64,000 bases of DNA from Leeia speluncae. Lineage in GTDB: Bacteria; Pseudomonadota; Gammaproteobacteria; Burkholderiales; Leeiaceae. The number at the start of each line of letters is the position of its first letter. Position 1 is the first letter of the stretch. Under the pieces are notes generated by a model. That model searched no databases, was not told the DNA's origin, and worked only from the letters and a program-made list of their open reading frames with translations. The position numbers were made by a program, and so were the translations under genes. The stretch is from contig NZ_JAJBZT010000001.1 in assembly GCF_020564625.1 (NCBI RefSeq), positions 62,001 through 126,000 on the forward strand. Direction: 5' to 3'. Below are positions 16,881-27,198 of this stretch, piece by piece.

Positions 16881-17783
16881 ATGGCAACGCAAAAACAATC
16901 TGTCAGCCAGAAGCGTTTTGATGAGTGGCTTCCAAAGCTGGTTGTTGCTCCATCGTTTATTCTGTCGCTGATCTTTATTTATGGCTTCATTATCTGGAAT
17001 GGATACCTTTCATTCTCAGCTTCTAGAATGCTACCTAATTACGAGTGGGTAGGTATCGTCCAGTATCAAAGCCTCTGGGATAATGACCGCTGGTGGGTTG
17101 CCCTAAAGAACTTAGGGATTTTTGGCGGACTATTTATTGGTGTTGGGACGGTTCTAGGCTTGTTTTTAGCCATTTTGCTCGATCAAAAGATTCGTGCAGA
17201 AGGCGCGCTTCGTAGTATTTACCTATATCCAATGGCCCTGTCTTTCATTGTGACTGGTACCGCTTGGAAATGGATTCTGAACCCAAGTTTTGGTTTAGAG
17301 CATTTAATGCAGAGTTGGGGTTTTACCAATTTCACATTTGATTGGTTGGTGAACTCAGATAAAGCAATCTACACCGTGGTGATCGCCGGTGTATGGCAGT
17401 CGTCAGGCTTTGTGATGGCACTTTTCTTGGCCGGCTTACGTGGTATCGATGATTCCATTATTAAAGCCGCGCAAGTCGATGGCGCATCACTACCAAGGAT
17501 TTACTGGCGAATCATTATTCCGTCACTTCGCCCTGTGTTCTTTAGCACGATCATGATTCTAGCTCACTTGGCAATCAAGAGTTTCGACTTGGTGATGGCC
17601 TTAACCAACCGTGGTCCTGGTTATTCCACCGATATGCCTGCTTCGTTTATGTACACCATGGCATTCGAGCGCGGTCAGTTAGGTGTAGGTGCGGCAAGTT
17701 CAACCATGATGCTGGCAATGCTTGCGGCAATCGTTGTGCCTTATTTGTATTCTGAACTACGGGGATATAAGAAAAATGGCTAA
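16881..17783 (+). CDS. Sugar ABC transporter permease, MalF/GtsB type
   Basis: Inner-membrane permease of the sugar importer. The start chosen is the ATG at 16881 (MATQKQSVSQKRFDEWLPKL) with GAGGTG at about 7 nt, giving 300 aa; the in-frame start at 16827 lacks a ribosome site. About six transmembrane segments are visible, beginning VVAPSFILSLIFIYGFIIW. The EAA-loop that contacts the ATPase reads DDSIIKAAQVDGASLPRIYW near residue 210. It overlaps the second permease by 8 nt. Confidence 0.9.
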   Translation: MATQKQSVSQKRFDEWLPKLVVAPSFILSLIFIYGFIIWNGYLSFSASRMLPNYEWVGIVQYQSLWDNDRWWVALKNLGIFGGLFIGVGTVLGLFLAILLDQKIRAEGALRSIYLYPMALSFIVTGTAWKWILNPSFGLEHLMQSWGFTNFTFDWLVNSDKAIYTVVIAGVWQSSGFVMALFLAGLRGIDDSIIKAAQVDGASLPRIYWRIIIPSLRPVFFSTIMILAHLAIKSFDLVMALTNRGPGYSTDMPASFMYTMAFERGQLGVGAASSTMMLAMLAAIVVPYLYSELRGYKKNG

Positions 17784-18624
17784 GTCTACCCGTTTTATTG
17801 TGTATACCGTGTTGCTTATCGCGGCACTCTTTTATCTGTTGCCAATGTACGTGATGTTAACTACATCGATTAAGTCGATGGACGAAATCCGTAATGGCAG
17901 TTTGTTGGCCTTCCCCGCAGCAATCAGTTTTGAGGCATGGGGAAAAGCTTGGTCATCCGCTTGTACCGGTATCGAATGTAGTGGTTTAAAACCATTCTTT
18001 TGGAACTCGGTGAAAATCGTGGTGCCAGCCGTGATCCTTTCGACCATGCTGGGTGCCGTAAATGGTTATGTACTAACCAAGTGGAAGTTTAAAGGTTCAG
18101 ACATCATTTTCTCGATGATGCTATTTGGTGTGTTTATGCCGCTGCAAGTGGTGTTGCTGCCGATGTCACAAACCCTTGGTTGGATGGGCTTGACCGAGTC
18201 AGTATGGGGGTTGGTGACTGTGCACGTCCTAATGGGGATTGCATCAACTACCTTATTCTTCCGTAACTACTACGTCAGTATTCCTGATGAGTTGGTTAAA
18301 GCGGCAACACTAGATGGGGCAGGGTTCTTCCGCATTTTCTGGCGCATTCTCTTACCGCTTTCAACACCAATCATCATGGTGACCTTTATTTGGCAGTTTA
18401 CCAATATTTGGAATGACTTCTTATTCGGGGTGGTCTTCTCCGGTAGCGATAGCAAACCAATCACCGTCGGCTTAAATAACTTGGTCAATACATCGACAGG
18501 GGTGAAAGAGTACAACGTCGATATGGCAGCGGCAATTATCGCCGGTTTGCCAACCATGATTATCTACATCGTTGCTGGTAAATACTTTGTTCGTGGTCTA
18601 ACTGCTGGTGCGGTAAAAGGCTAA
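17776..18624 (+). CDS. Sugar ABC transporter permease, MalG/GtsC type
   Basis: Second inner-membrane permease. The ATG at 17776 (MAKSTRFIVYTVLLIAALFYLLP) overlaps the end of the first permease by 8 nt, indicating translational coupling and an equal ratio of the two. The protein is 282 aa with six predicted membrane segments and an EAA loop (PDELVKAATLDGAGFFRIFWRI) near residue 180. Family length and gene order match gtsABCD systems. Confidence 0.9.
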   Translation: MAKSTRFIVYTVLLIAALFYLLPMYVMLTTSIKSMDEIRNGSLLAFPAAISFEAWGKAWSSACTGIECSGLKPFFWNSVKIVVPAVILSTMLGAVNGYVLTKWKFKGSDIIFSMMLFGVFMPLQVVLLPMSQTLGWMGLTESVWGLVTVHVLMGIASTTLFFRNYYVSIPDELVKAATLDGAGFFRIFWRILLPLSTPIIMVTFIWQFTNIWNDFLFGVVFSGSDSKPITVGLNNLVNTSTGVKEYNVDMAAAIIAGLPTMIIYIVAGKYFVRGLTAGAVKG

Positions 18625-18703
18625 AACCAAAAGATAAAATGCCTGCACCTGAATGGTGTGGGCGGGTGGTGAAACAAACTCTGCCCAAGAGAGGAATACA
18701 AAA

Positions 18704-19798
18704 ATGCGTGCACTCAAGATCAAAAATGTTAAAAAGAGCTTTGGTGGGGTGGATATCCTAAAAGGGATTGATATCGAAATCGAACCTGGTCAGTTCCTGA
18801 TTTTGGTCGGGCCGTCTGGTTGCGGAAAATCAACGCTAATGAATCTGATCGCAGGCTTGGAAACAGTGACGAGTGGTGAAATTGTGATTGGTGATCGCGT
18901 GGTAAACGATGTGCCACCAAAAGATCGCGATATCGCCATGGTGTTTCAAAGTTATGCGCTCTATCCAAACATGAACGTGAAAAAGAACATCACGTTTGGT
19001 ATGGAAATGCGGAATGTGCCGAAAGACGAACAAGAAAAGATTTTGGCACGTGTCGCAAAGATGCTGCAAATCGAGCACCTGCTAGACCGTAAACCATCGC
19101 AGTTGTCTGGCGGTCAGCGTCAGCGTGTTGCAATGGGTCGTGCGCTAGCGCGTGATCCTGGTTTATTCTTGTTTGATGAGCCGTTATCAAACCTAGATGC
19201 TAAGTTGCGCGTGGAAATGCGTACAGAAATTAAGTTGTTGCATCAACGCACCAAGACAACTGTTGTGTATGTGACGCACGATCAAATTGAAGCGATGACA
19301 CTTGGTGATCGTATTGCCGTGATGCGCGATGGTGTTATCCAGCAATTTGGTTCGCCGCAAGATATTTACGATAATCCAGCTAATATGTTCGTGGCAGGCT
19401 TTATTGGATCTCCTTCCATGAACTTCATTTCTACCAAAGTGGTCGCTAATGAAGGTGGTGTCGGTGCAGAGGTTCAAAGTGGGGATAATCGCTGGGTGTT
19501 CCCGCTGCAAGACCCTCAAGGAAAGTTGTCTGCATGGGTTGGCAAAGAGGTTGTTTTAGGTATTCGTCCAGAGCAATTTACGGCTGCCGATGAAGGTCAA
19601 TCTGGTTACGATTGCAAGGTGGAAATTATTGAGCCAACAGGCCCAGACACCCTTGTTTTTGTTCACTTAAATGGTAAAGAAGTGGTGTGTCGCGTGCACC
19701 CGCTTAAAGCTAAATTGCCAGGTGAGGTTCAGCGCATTGCGGTGGATCTTTCTAAGGCTGTTGTTTTCGATCCAAAAACTGAAGCACGTATTCTATAA
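18704..19798 (+). CDS. Sugar ABC transporter ATPase, MalK/UgpC/MsmK type
   Basis: Cytoplasmic ATPase powering the importer. The start taken is the ATG at 18704 (MRALKIKNVKKSFGG) with AGAGGAAT upstream, giving 364 aa. Motifs: Walker A GPSGCGKST near residue 38, Q-loop FQSYALYP near 82, signature LSGGQRQRVAMGRALARDP near 134, Walker B LFLFDEPLSNLD near 155 and H-loop VTHDQIEA near 190. A C-terminal TOBE-type domain (about 240-364, including VVLGIRPEQF) is where MalK-type proteins bind regulators. It is the last gene of the operon, followed by a strong terminator. Confidence 0.93.
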   Translation: MRALKIKNVKKSFGGVDILKGIDIEIEPGQFLILVGPSGCGKSTLMNLIAGLETVTSGEIVIGDRVVNDVPPKDRDIAMVFQSYALYPNMNVKKNITFGMEMRNVPKDEQEKILARVAKMLQIEHLLDRKPSQLSGGQRQRVAMGRALARDPGLFLFDEPLSNLDAKLRVEMRTEIKLLHQRTKTTVVYVTHDQIEAMTLGDRIAVMRDGVIQQFGSPQDIYDNPANMFVAGFIGSPSMNFISTKVVANEGGVGAEVQSGDNRWVFPLQDPQGKLSAWVGKEVVLGIRPEQFTAADEGQSGYDCKVEIIEPTGPDTLVFVHLNGKEVVCRVHPLKAKLPGEVQRIAVDLSKAVVFDPKTEARIL

Positions 19799-19837
19799 AC
19801 ATGCTTTAATAGATGTATCGATTGGACAATCGAACTT

Positions 19838-19870
19838 GGGAGCACTGTCAAAAGTGCTCCCTTTTTCTTT
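19838..19870 (+). terminator. Rho-independent terminator of the sugar transporter operon
   Basis: GGGAGCACT (19838-19846), a 6-nt loop, then AGTGCTCCC (19853-19861), followed by TTTTTCTTTT. A textbook terminator 40 nt after the ATPase stop. Confidence 0.92.
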
Positions 19871-19996
19871 TGTGCTTAGGTAATGTAGTCTTGCTGATAT
19901 AAAGTACAGCGAACGTAAAGATTTATATAGGATTGAGCATGGTGGGTAAACAAAACCTCCACTATGATCAATTATTAAGCCGGTTTGGATTTGTGT

Positions 19997-20752
19997 ATGC
20001 AAGTTGCGCTCTTATCAGATATTCATGGCAATTTACCTGCACTAGAAGCGGTGGTTGCAGACATTCAAACAAGAGAGGTGGACTGGATAGTGAATCTTGG
20101 TGATTCATTGTCGGGGCCGTTGTACCCATTTGAAACAGCAGAATTTCTGATGCGCCAAAACTGGTTGCATTTAAAAGGTAATCACGAGCGTCAATTACTG
20201 ACGCAGCCAATTGAAAAGCAAGGGCTCTCGGATGCTTATGCTTTTCATATACTAAAAGACGTGCATTTTAAATGGCTGGCCGGTTTGCCCGAAAGTATTG
20301 ATCTGGCGGGCAAACTGTATTGTTGTCATGGTTCGGTCAGAAGCGATACCGAATACTTTTTACATTCAGTGACTGATCGCGGTGAAGTGGTGTCGGCAAC
20401 TGCAATGGAAGTGTTAGATCGGTTGGCAGGGGTGAATTTTCCGGCGGTGGCCTGTGGGCATACACATCTGCCCGCGTGGCATTTGGCATTAAATGGTGCA
20501 ATGGTTGTCAATCCCGGGAGTGTTGGGTTGCCGGCTTATGATGATGAGCATCCTGTTTATCACCGGGTTGAAAGTAATGATGTAAGAGCAAGTTACATGC
20601 TCATTCGGTTGAATGAATTTCCTGTTGGGGTTGAGATCGTGCGAATAGCGTACGACCATCAGTCTGTCGCTAAGCGGGCATTGAAAAATAGCCGAGCAGA
20701 CTGGGCAAGTGCGCTTCAGTTTGGTGTGCTTGGTAAGGAGGTATCTCTTTAA
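19997..20752 (+). CDS. Metallophosphoesterase (calcineurin-like, YfcE/MJ0936-related)
   Basis: A 251-aa single-domain metallophosphatase of the two-metal calcineurin-like superfamily. All metal-ligand motifs are visible: SDIHGN near residue 7, LGDSLSGP near 34, GNHE near 62, CCHGS near 105 and CGHTHLPAW near 146, then NPGSVGLPAYDDEHP. Proteins of this type act on phosphodiesters or nucleotides; the in vivo substrate is unknown. The start taken is ATG at 19997; a TTG at 19985 also opens the frame, and neither has a strong ribosome site. It ends just before the promoter of the rimP operon. Confidence 0.87.
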   Translation: MQVALLSDIHGNLPALEAVVADIQTREVDWIVNLGDSLSGPLYPFETAEFLMRQNWLHLKGNHERQLLTQPIEKQGLSDAYAFHILKDVHFKWLAGLPESIDLAGKLYCCHGSVRSDTEYFLHSVTDRGEVVSATAMEVLDRLAGVNFPAVACGHTHLPAWHLALNGAMVVNPGSVGLPAYDDEHPVYHRVESNDVRASYMLIRLNEFPVGVEIVRIAYDHQSVAKRALKNSRADWASALQFGVLGKEVSL

Positions 20753-20767
20753 GAGTTCAGATTGGTT

Positions 20768-20796
20768 TTGTCAAGCATTGGAAAAGCTGGTATAAT
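20768..20796 (+). promoter_or_regulatory. Sigma-70 promoter of the rimP-nusA-infB operon
   Basis: TTGTCA (20768-20773), a 17-nt spacer, then consensus TATAAT (20791-20796), about 70 nt before rimP. An 8-bp inverted repeat (TTCAGATT at 20756, AATCTGAA at 20794) flanks it. Confidence 0.8.
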
Positions 20797-20827
20797 CTGA
20801 ATGTTATTAAATTCGTAGTTGTATACG

Positions 20828-20853
20828 ATGGGCCTTGTGCCCATTTTTCGTTT
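20828..20853 (+). terminator. Attenuator-like terminator in the rimP leader
   Basis: ATGGGC (20828-20833), 5-nt loop, GCCCAT (20839-20844), then TTTTTCGTTT. It lies between the promoter and rimP, so transcripts may stop here unless anti-terminated. NusA, encoded downstream, is itself a termination factor, so autoregulation is a plausible inference. Confidence 0.6.
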
Positions 20854-20865
20854 CTGGAAAGCCTT

Positions 20866-21303
20866 ATGGACGTTCGTCAATTGATTGAAAGCACCCTGTC
20901 TGGAATGGGGTACGAGCTTGTAGATATGCAGGCAACGCCACGCGGTGGCATGCAACTGTTCATTGATCGCCTAGATCATTCATCAGGCGGCGTGACAATT
21001 GACGACTGTGTAAAGGTAAGTAACCACCTTAGCAATTTGTTCTTAGTTGAAAACGTTAGCTATGAACGCCTAGAGGTGTCTTCTCCTGGCTTGGATCGTC
21101 TTTTAAATAAACCAACAGACTTTGAACGGTTTGCTGGCAAAAAAATTAAGGTCAAGTTGCGAGTGGCGGTAGAAAACCACAAAAAAGTGGTTGGTTACTT
21201 ACAAGGTCTTAAAGACGATGTGTTAACGGTGACTGTGGATGGCAAAGATTGGAATTTGCCAATGCAGCAAGTTGACAAGGTACGTCTAGAACCAGACTTC
21301 TAA
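20866..21303 (+). CDS. rimP: Ribosome maturation factor RimP
   Basis: Assists late assembly of the 30S subunit (S12 incorporation). It is 145 aa, the normal length. The N-terminal domain contains ESTLSGMGYELVDMQ and VTIDDCVKVSNHLSNLF, the C-terminal SH3-like part VSSPGLDRLL, the family's most conserved motif. It is the first gene of the classic operon rimP-nusA-infB-rbfA-truB-rpsO-pnp, with the promoter and attenuator immediately upstream. Confidence 0.95.
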   Translation: MDVRQLIESTLSGMGYELVDMQATPRGGMQLFIDRLDHSSGGVTIDDCVKVSNHLSNLFLVENVSYERLEVSSPGLDRLLNKPTDFERFAGKKIKVKLRVAVENHKKVVGYLQGLKDDVLTVTVDGKDWNLPMQQVDKVRLEPDF

Positions 21304-21414
21304 GTACATACTAAAAAAATAGATGAACACCAAGTTGCCGAATCGTGCAACAGGTGTTTGAACAGAATGGTAATTGTTTATTGAATTGGTGCGAATTTCG
21401 CCCGGAGGCAAGAC

Positions 21415-22893
21415 ATGAGTCGTGAAATTCTGTTGCTGGTCGATGCGCTGGCGCGGGAAAAGAATGTCGGTAAAGAAGTTGTGTTTGGTGCACTAGAATA
21501 TGCGCTGGCTTCTGCAACCAAAAAGCGCTACGAAGAAGATATCGACGTGCGTGTCGAAATTGATCGCCACACTGGCGAATACAAGAGCTTCCGTCGCTGG
21601 GAAATTGTAGAACGTGATGTGTTCGAATTTCCAAGTAAGCAGATGATGCCGCACGAAATTGAAGAAGATTACCCAGAGCTAACATTGGCACTAGGTGATT
21701 ATCTTGAAGAGCCACTAGAAGCGATCGAGTTCGGTCGTATTGGTGCGCAAACTGCTAAGCAAGTGATTTTGCAGCGCATTCGTGATGCTGAACGTGAACA
21801 GTTGCTAGAAGACTTCTTGGCACGTAAAGAGCATTTGGTGAACGGCGTGATCAAGCGTATGGACCGTAATGGTGCCATCGTTGAAGCCGGTAAACTAGAA
21901 GCACTGTTACCTCGCGATCAAATGATCCCGAAAGAGAACTTGCGTGTTGGTGACCGTGTTCGTGCTTTCTTGGCAAAAATCGAGCGTACTAATCGCGGTC
22001 CTCAAATTCAATTGTCTCGTACCGCACCTCAATTCATTACTAAGTTGTTTGAATTAGAAGTGCCAGAAATTGAAGAAGGTCTGATCGAGTTAAAAGGTGC
22101 TGCTCGTGACCCTGGTGTACGTGCAAAGATTGCTGTGAAAAGCAATGATCCACGTATTGACCCACAAGGTACATGTATCGGTATGCGTGGTAGCCGTGTT
22201 ACAGCTGTAACAAATGAGCTAGCAGGTGAGCGTGTCGACATTATCTTGTGGTCTAGCGATGCAGCTGGTTTTGTGGTGAACGCCTTGGCGCCTGCAGAAA
22301 TTAGCCGTATTGCCGTGGATGAAGAAGCGCACAGCATGGATGTAGTGGTCAGCGAAGATCAATTAGCAATTGCGATTGGTCGTGGCGGTCAGAACGTTCG
22401 CTTAGCTTCAGAACTAACTGGCTGGCAAATCAACATCATGACCGTTGATCAGGCAGAAGAAAAACATCAAGCAGAATTTGCTGCGATTCGCCAATTGTTC
22501 ATCGAAGCACTAGATGTCGATGAAGAAGTGGCGGATGTGCTGGTGCAGGAAGGCTTCTCTACACTAGAAGAAGTTGCCTATGTGCCATTGGCTGAAATGC
22601 TTGAAATTGATGCGTTTGATGAAGAAACCGTCAATGAACTACGTAGCCGTGCTCGCAACTCATTGTTAACCCGTGCCATTGCTAGCGAAGAACAGCTAGA
22701 AGCTGGTGCAGTTGGTTTGCAAGAAGTTGAAGGCGTGGATAGTGATATCGCCCACAAGTTGGTCGAAAAAGGTATTCAAACCCGTGATGATCTGGCCGAG
22801 TTGGCAGTTGATGAACTGGTAGAAATTACTGGCATTGACGAGGAAAAGGCAAAAGCCCTGATCCTAAAGGCGCGTGAGCACTGGTTTAATTAA
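21415..22893 (+). CDS. nusA: Transcription termination/antitermination factor NusA
   Basis: Binds RNA polymerase and nascent RNA and modulates pausing, termination and antitermination. The 492-aa protein matches the E. coli-like long form: N-terminal polymerase-binding domain (1-125, beginning [18 protein letters not shown]), S1 domain (about 135-200, [16 protein letters not shown]), two KH domains (about 230-345, including GMRGSRV and [12 protein letters not shown]) and two C-terminal acidic repeats (about 365-490). A 111-nt gap separates it from rimP; a CGGAGG ribosome site lies before the ATG. Confidence 0.97.
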   Translation: MSREILLLVDALAREKNVGKEVVFGALEYALASATKKRYEEDIDVRVEIDRHTGEYKSFRRWEIVERDVFEFPSKQMMPHEIEEDYPELTLALGDYLEEPLEAIEFGRIGAQTAKQVILQRIRDAEREQLLEDFLARKEHLVNGVIKRMDRNGAIVEAGKLEALLPRDQMIPKENLRVGDRVRAFLAKIERTNRGPQIQLSRTAPQFITKLFELEVPEIEEGLIELKGAARDPGVRAKIAVKSNDPRIDPQGTCIGMRGSRVTAVTNELAGERVDIILWSSDAAGFVVNALAPAEISRIAVDEEAHSMDVVVSEDQLAIAIGRGGQNVRLASELTGWQINIMTVDQAEEKHQAEFAAIRQLFIEALDVDEEVADVLVQEGFSTLEEVAYVPLAEMLEIDAFDEETVNELRSRARNSLLTRAIASEEQLEAGAVGLQEVEGVDSDIAHKLVEKGIQTRDDLAELAVDELVEITGIDEEKAKALILKAREHWFN

Positions 22894-22918
22894 GAGCACT
22901 CCGAAATAGGGAGCGGGT

Positions 22919-25768
22919 ATGTCAATTTCAAATGTCGCACAATTTGCTGATGAGCTAAAACTCAAGCCAGAGTTGTTGCTAGATCAGCTTAAAGCGGCTG
23001 GGGTCAACAAATCATCTATTAAAGATGAACTATCAGAGCACGATAAATCCCGGTTGCTGGATTATCTACGCCGTCAACACGGTGCAGGTGATGCATCCAA
23101 AAAAATTACGTTAACTCGTCGTCAAACGAGTGAAATTCGTCAATCAGATGGTTCTGGCCGTGCTCGTACCATTCAGGTTGAAGTAAAGAAAAAGCGTGTG
23201 TTTGAAAAGCGTGAAGCAGTAGTTGAGTCTGCAGTTGAAGCAGCTGCTGAAGAAGCTTTGAATGATGCCGCCGAAGTGGCAGAAGAATTGAGCACTGAGG
23301 TTGTTGCAGAGGTAGCTGAAGTTGTAGAGGCAGTTGTTGAAGTGCCTGTAGCCGTTGAAGAGCCTGCGCCAGAAGTGGTCGAAGTAGCTGCTGAACCTGT
23401 AGTTGAAGAGGTTGTTGTTGCAACCCCTGAGCCGGTTGTTGAAGCTGAGCCTGTGGTTGAAGCCGTTGCGCCTCAAGTTGAAGAAGTGGTAGAAGCGCCT
23501 CCAGTGGTTGTTGCAGAAGAAACAGACACGCGCGCTCGCCCACAAGGAACTCTGCACGTGAAACATTCTATTCTGACGCCAGAAGAAGTTGCTAGCCGCG
23601 AAGCTGAAGCTAAGCGCCAGCAAGAGCTACGTGCACGCCAAGACGCCGATCGCCTTGCTCGTCTAGAGCGCGAAGAGCGAATTAAGCGTGCTCAGGCTGC
23701 TCAGCAAGAGGCCGCTAATGCGCCAAAAGTTGAACAGGCTAAAGGTAACAAAGATGCCAAACCAGGTGCGAAACCTGCGAAACCAGCTACGCCACAAAAG
23801 CCAGCTGCAGCAGTGCAAGCCATGGTGGACAAGAAAGACAACAAACGTGGTGGCCGTGATGACCGTGAAGGTGATGGCGGTAAGAAGCGTGGTGGTCTGA
23901 AAGTTCGTGGCGCGACAGACGGTGGTACCGGTGATTGGAGAACGAAGAAGGGTGGCAAAAACCGTCACCAAGCTGATGTTCAACAATTCCAAGCGCCAAC
24001 TGAACCAATTGTACGCGATATTGCTGTGCCTGAAACCATTACCGTGGCAGAACTTGCTCACAAGATGGCTGTGAAAGCAGCTGAAGTGATCAAGACCATG
24101 ATGAAAATGGGTTCTATGGTCACGATTAACCAGGTGCTAGACCAAGAAACTGCCATGATTGTGGTAGAAGAAATGGGGCACGTGGCAAAGGCTGCTAAAC
24201 TAGATGATCCAGAGTCATTGCTAGAAGCAACTGATGGCAACCAGCAAGAGTTTGCTAAATCTCATCGTGCACCAGTGGTGACAGTGATGGGTCACGTTGA
24301 CCATGGTAAAACTTCGCTACTTGACCATATTCGCCGCGCGAAAGTGGCGTCTGGTGAGGCGGGTGGTATTACTCAGCACATCGGTGCGTATCACGTTGAA
24401 ACTGAACGTGGCATGATTTCCTTCCTTGATACCCCAGGTCACGAAGCGTTTACCGCTATGCGTGCTCGCGGTGCGAAGGTAACTGACTTAGTTGTGTTGG
24501 TGGTTGCTGCGGATGATGGTGTGATGCCTCAAACGATTGAAGCGATCCACCATGCCAAAGCCGCTAATGTACCTATCGTGGTTGCGGTGAACAAGATTGA
24601 TAAAGCGGAAGCAAACGCAGAGCGTATTCGCCAAGAGTTGACTCAGCACGAAGTGGTGCCAGAGGACTGGGGTGGCGACTCAATGTTTGTTGATGTTTCT
24701 GCAAAAACAGGTCTTGGCATTGATAACTTGCTAGAGGCGATTCTGTTGCAAGCCGAGGTGCTAGAGCTAACCGCCTCTCCAGAAGCGCCAGCTAAAGGTA
24801 TTATTATCGAAGCCCGCTTGGATAAAGGTCGTGGTTCTGTTGCGACAATGTTGGTGACAGACGGTACGCTACGCCGTGGCGATATCGTTCTTGCTGGTGG
24901 CGTGTACGGCCGTGTCCGTGCGATGCTAGATGAGAACGGTAAGCAAATTAACGAAGCAGGTCCATCGATTCCTGTTGAAATCTTAGGCTTGTCTGAAGTG
25001 CCAAATGCTGGTGAAGATGCAATGGTACTGGCGGATGAGCGTAAAGCACGTGAAATTGCCTTGTTCCGTCAAGGTAAGTTCCGCGATGTGAAACTGGCTA
25101 AACAGCAAGCAGCTAAACTTGAAAATATGTTCGAGCAGATGGCTGAAGGCGAAGTGAAAACCTTGCCGTTGATCATCAAAGCAGACGTTCAAGGTTCTTA
25201 CGAAGCGTTGGCACAGTCACTACAGAAACTGTCTACGCCAGAAGTAAAAGTGAACATTATTCACAGTGCGGTTGGTGCAATCAGTGAATCTGATGTGAAC
25301 TTGGCAATTGCTTCTGGTGCGGTCATGATCGGCTTTAACGTACGTGCGGATGCACAATCACGCCGTCTGGCTGAAAATAATGGTGTAGATATTCGTTACT
25401 ACAACATTATTTACCAAGCAGTAGATGATGTGAAATCTGCATTGTCTGGCATGTTGGCACCAGAAAAACGTGAACAAGTAATCGGTATGGTTGAGATCCG
25501 CCAAGTATTCGTGATCTCTAAAGTCGGTACGATTGCTGGTTGTTACGTGCATGATGGTGCGGTACGTCGTAACTCTGGCGTACGCGTATTGCGTAATAAT
25601 GTGGTTATCCACCAAGGTGAACTCGATTCGCTCAAGCGCTTCAAAGATGATGTGAAAGAAGTGAAGAGCAACTTTGAGTGTGGTCTGTCACTGAAGAATT
25701 ACAACGACCTGAAAGAAGGCGATATGTTGGAAATCTTCGAAGTGGTAGAGGTAGCCCGTTCACTGTAA
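22919..25768 (+). CDS. infB: Translation initiation factor IF-2
   Basis: GTPase that delivers initiator tRNA and promotes subunit joining. 949 aa, long form. Residues 1-55 are the IF2_N domain, then about 300 residues of Ala/Glu/Val-rich and Lys/Arg-rich linker, a second IF2_N-like domain (about 375-425) and the G domain from about 450 ([26 protein letters not shown]). Beta-barrel and C-terminal fMet-tRNA-binding domains complete it. The repetitive Glu/Val linker at about 95-200 is composition-biased, typical of the factor. It lies 25 nt after nusA. Confidence 0.97.
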   Translation: MSISNVAQFADELKLKPELLLDQLKAAGVNKSSIKDELSEHDKSRLLDYLRRQHGAGDASKKITLTRRQTSEIRQSDGSGRARTIQVEVKKKRVFEKREAVVESAVEAAAEEALNDAAEVAEELSTEVVAEVAEVVEAVVEVPVAVEEPAPEVVEVAAEPVVEEVVVATPEPVVEAEPVVEAVAPQVEEVVEAPPVVVAEETDTRARPQGTLHVKHSILTPEEVASREAEAKRQQELRARQDADRLARLEREERIKRAQAAQQEAANAPKVEQAKGNKDAKPGAKPAKPATPQKPAAAVQAMVDKKDNKRGGRDDREGDGGKKRGGLKVRGATDGGTGDWRTKKGGKNRHQADVQQFQAPTEPIVRDIAVPETITVAELAHKMAVKAAEVIKTMMKMGSMVTINQVLDQETAMIVVEEMGHVAKAAKLDDPESLLEATDGNQQEFAKSHRAPVVTVMGHVDHGKTSLLDHIRRAKVASGEAGGITQHIGAYHVETERGMISFLDTPGHEAFTAMRARGAKVTDLVVLVVAADDGVMPQTIEAIHHAKAANVPIVVAVNKIDKAEANAERIRQELTQHEVVPEDWGGDSMFVDVSAKTGLGIDNLLEAILLQAEVLELTASPEAPAKGIIIEARLDKGRGSVATMLVTDGTLRRGDIVLAGGVYGRVRAMLDENGKQINEAGPSIPVEILGLSEVPNAGEDAMVLADERKAREIALFRQGKFRDVKLAKQQAAKLENMFEQMAEGEVKTLPLIIKADVQGSYEALAQSLQKLSTPEVKVNIIHSAVGAISESDVNLAIASGAVMIGFNVRADAQSRRLAENNGVDIRYYNIIYQAVDDVKSALSGMLAPEKREQVIGMVEIRQVFVISKVGTIAGCYVHDGAVRRNSGVRVLRNNVVIHQGELDSLKRFKDDVKEVKSNFECGLSLKNYNDLKEGDMLEIFEVVEVARSL

Positions 25769-25810
25769 GTTGCCTAATAGACAATTGCAGTCGGTAACCA
25801 AATGACGCCA

Positions 25811-25846
25811 AAGCTACGGATTTAACCCCGTAGCTTTGCGTTTTTG
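25811..25846 (+). terminator. Terminator-like hairpin between infB and rbfA
   Basis: AAGCTACGG (25811-25819) pairs with CCGTAGCTT (25828-25836), followed by TGCGTTTTTG. Partial termination inside the operon would lower rbfA-pnp relative to infB unless a promoter lies downstream. Confidence 0.7.
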
Positions 25847-25863
25847 TAAGATAAGGAATAACT

Positions 25864-26229
25864 ATGTCCAAGCACTATTCGCGTTCTGATCGCGTTGCAC
25901 AACAATTGCAGCGTGATATTGCCGAATTGATTCGTGCAGAGTTGGATCACCCTAAAGCATCGTTAATCACGATTACTGACATGGAAGTAACGCGTGATTA
26001 CTCGCATGCCAAAGTGTTTTATACCTTTATGGGTGATGCAGCTGAAACAGTAGAAATTACGGCAAAGTTAGAGCAGGCAAAAGGATTCTTGCGCTCTGAA
26101 TTGGCACGTGGCATTAAGCTTTTTAAAATGCCTGAATTGCATTTCATTTATGATCATTCGATTGAAAATGGTATGCATTTGGATCGTTTGATTTCTGAAG
26201 CGAATCAACAACATAGCGATGATGAGTAA
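25864..26229 (+). CDS. rbfA: 30S ribosome-binding factor RbfA
   Basis: Single KH-type domain protein that assists 16S rRNA 5'-end maturation and 30S assembly in the cold. It is 121 aa, normal length; SDRVAQQLQRDIAELIRAEL at the start, VTRDYSHAKVFYTFMG in the middle and the FKMPELHFIYDHSIENGMHL motif near the end are typical. It ends 5 nt before truB. Confidence 0.95.
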   Translation: MSKHYSRSDRVAQQLQRDIAELIRAELDHPKASLITITDMEVTRDYSHAKVFYTFMGDAAETVEITAKLEQAKGFLRSELARGIKLFKMPELHFIYDHSIENGMHLDRLISEANQQHSDDE

Positions 26230-26234
26230 TACGC

Positions 26235-27113
26235 ATGAAGCGTAAGATTGATGGCGTTTTGTTGATTGATAAACCTTATGGTTGGTCTAGTAACAAAGCG
26301 TTGATGAAAACGCGTTGGTTGTTACAGGCTCAGAAAGCAGGGCATACAGGTGTACTAGATCCTTTAGCAACGGGATTATTGCCTATTTGCTTTGGTGAGG
26401 CGACTAAATATGCTCAGCGATGGCTAGATGCTGACAAAGGTTATTTGGCAACTATCTCTTTAGGTCAGACCATGACGACTGGTGACTTAGAGGGTGAGGT
26501 GTTGGAAATCAAGCCAGTTACCTGCACGGAAGCAGATGTTCACCGGGTATTAAGCCAGTTTTTAGGGCAAATTTCTCAGGTGCCTCCTCTGTATTCTGCG
26601 CTTAAGCACCAAGGTAAGCCGCTTTATGAGTATGCGCGTGCTGGTCAGGAAATTGAAAGACAAGCGCGCACAATTACTATTTATGAGTTACAATTGATAT
26701 CTTGCCAACTTCCTGTGCTGGAAGTCGCTGTGCGTTGCTCTAAAGGCGCGTACATTCGAACACTAGCAGAGGATATTGGTAAAGCGTTGGGGTGTGGGGC
26801 GCATTTATCTGCACTTCGTCGCACAGGTACAGGTGGTTTTGATTTGTCTTCTTCGTATACGATTGAAGCAGTTGAAGCGCTTGATATGGACGCGCGAGAA
26901 GCGCTGCTATTACCGGTAGATCTGCTATTAGGCGATTTACCTCAATTGATTTTGCCTGCGGCAGAATCAATTAAGTTGTCTCATGGTCAGGCTGTGCGCC
27001 ATAACGGTCAACCAGGGCAACAACGGGTATACAACCCTGAAGGAAAATTCATCGGTTTAGGTGAAATTCGTGAAGGTACGTTATATCCGGCGCGCATGAT
27101 GGGAAACGCCTGA
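26235..27113 (+). CDS. truB: tRNA pseudouridine(55) synthase TruB
   Basis: Makes pseudouridine 55 in the T-arm of tRNAs. 292 aa. Visible motifs are the GVLLIDKPYGWSSN opening, HTGVLDPLATGLLP with the catalytic aspartate, the tyrosine in PPLYSALK, and CSKGAYIRTLAEDIG. A short C-terminal PUA-like extension ends the protein. It is 5 nt after rbfA and so probably co-translated. Confidence 0.96.
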   Translation: MKRKIDGVLLIDKPYGWSSNKALMKTRWLLQAQKAGHTGVLDPLATGLLPICFGEATKYAQRWLDADKGYLATISLGQTMTTGDLEGEVLEIKPVTCTEADVHRVLSQFLGQISQVPPLYSALKHQGKPLYEYARAGQEIERQARTITIYELQLISCQLPVLEVAVRCSKGAYIRTLAEDIGKALGCGAHLSALRRTGTGGFDLSSSYTIEAVEALDMDAREALLLPVDLLLGDLPQLILPAAESIKLSHGQAVRHNGQPGQQRVYNPEGKFIGLGEIREGTLYPARMMGNA

Positions 27114-27162
27114 GTTTGGGCTTGGACGCAACCTGTTTGCAGCGGAAAAATTTAATTGACTA

Positions 27163-27180
27163 GTTATCTTCTTAGATAAC
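27163..27180 (+). promoter_or_regulatory. Hairpin in the rpsO leader
   Basis: GTTATCT and AGATAAC form a 7-bp stem with a 4-nt loop, 18 nt before the rpsO ATG. S15 represses its own mRNA through leader structures in other bacteria, so a regulatory role is plausible but not shown. Confidence 0.4.
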
Positions 27181-27198
27181 CATACTTGGAGAAATAAA

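Noticed and set aside
23106-23623. Long antisense open frames over infB (Leu/Gln-rich and Phe/Asn-rich)
   Set aside because: They mirror the Glu/Val/Ala-rich linker codons of infB on the opposite strand; no starts or ribosome sites of their own.
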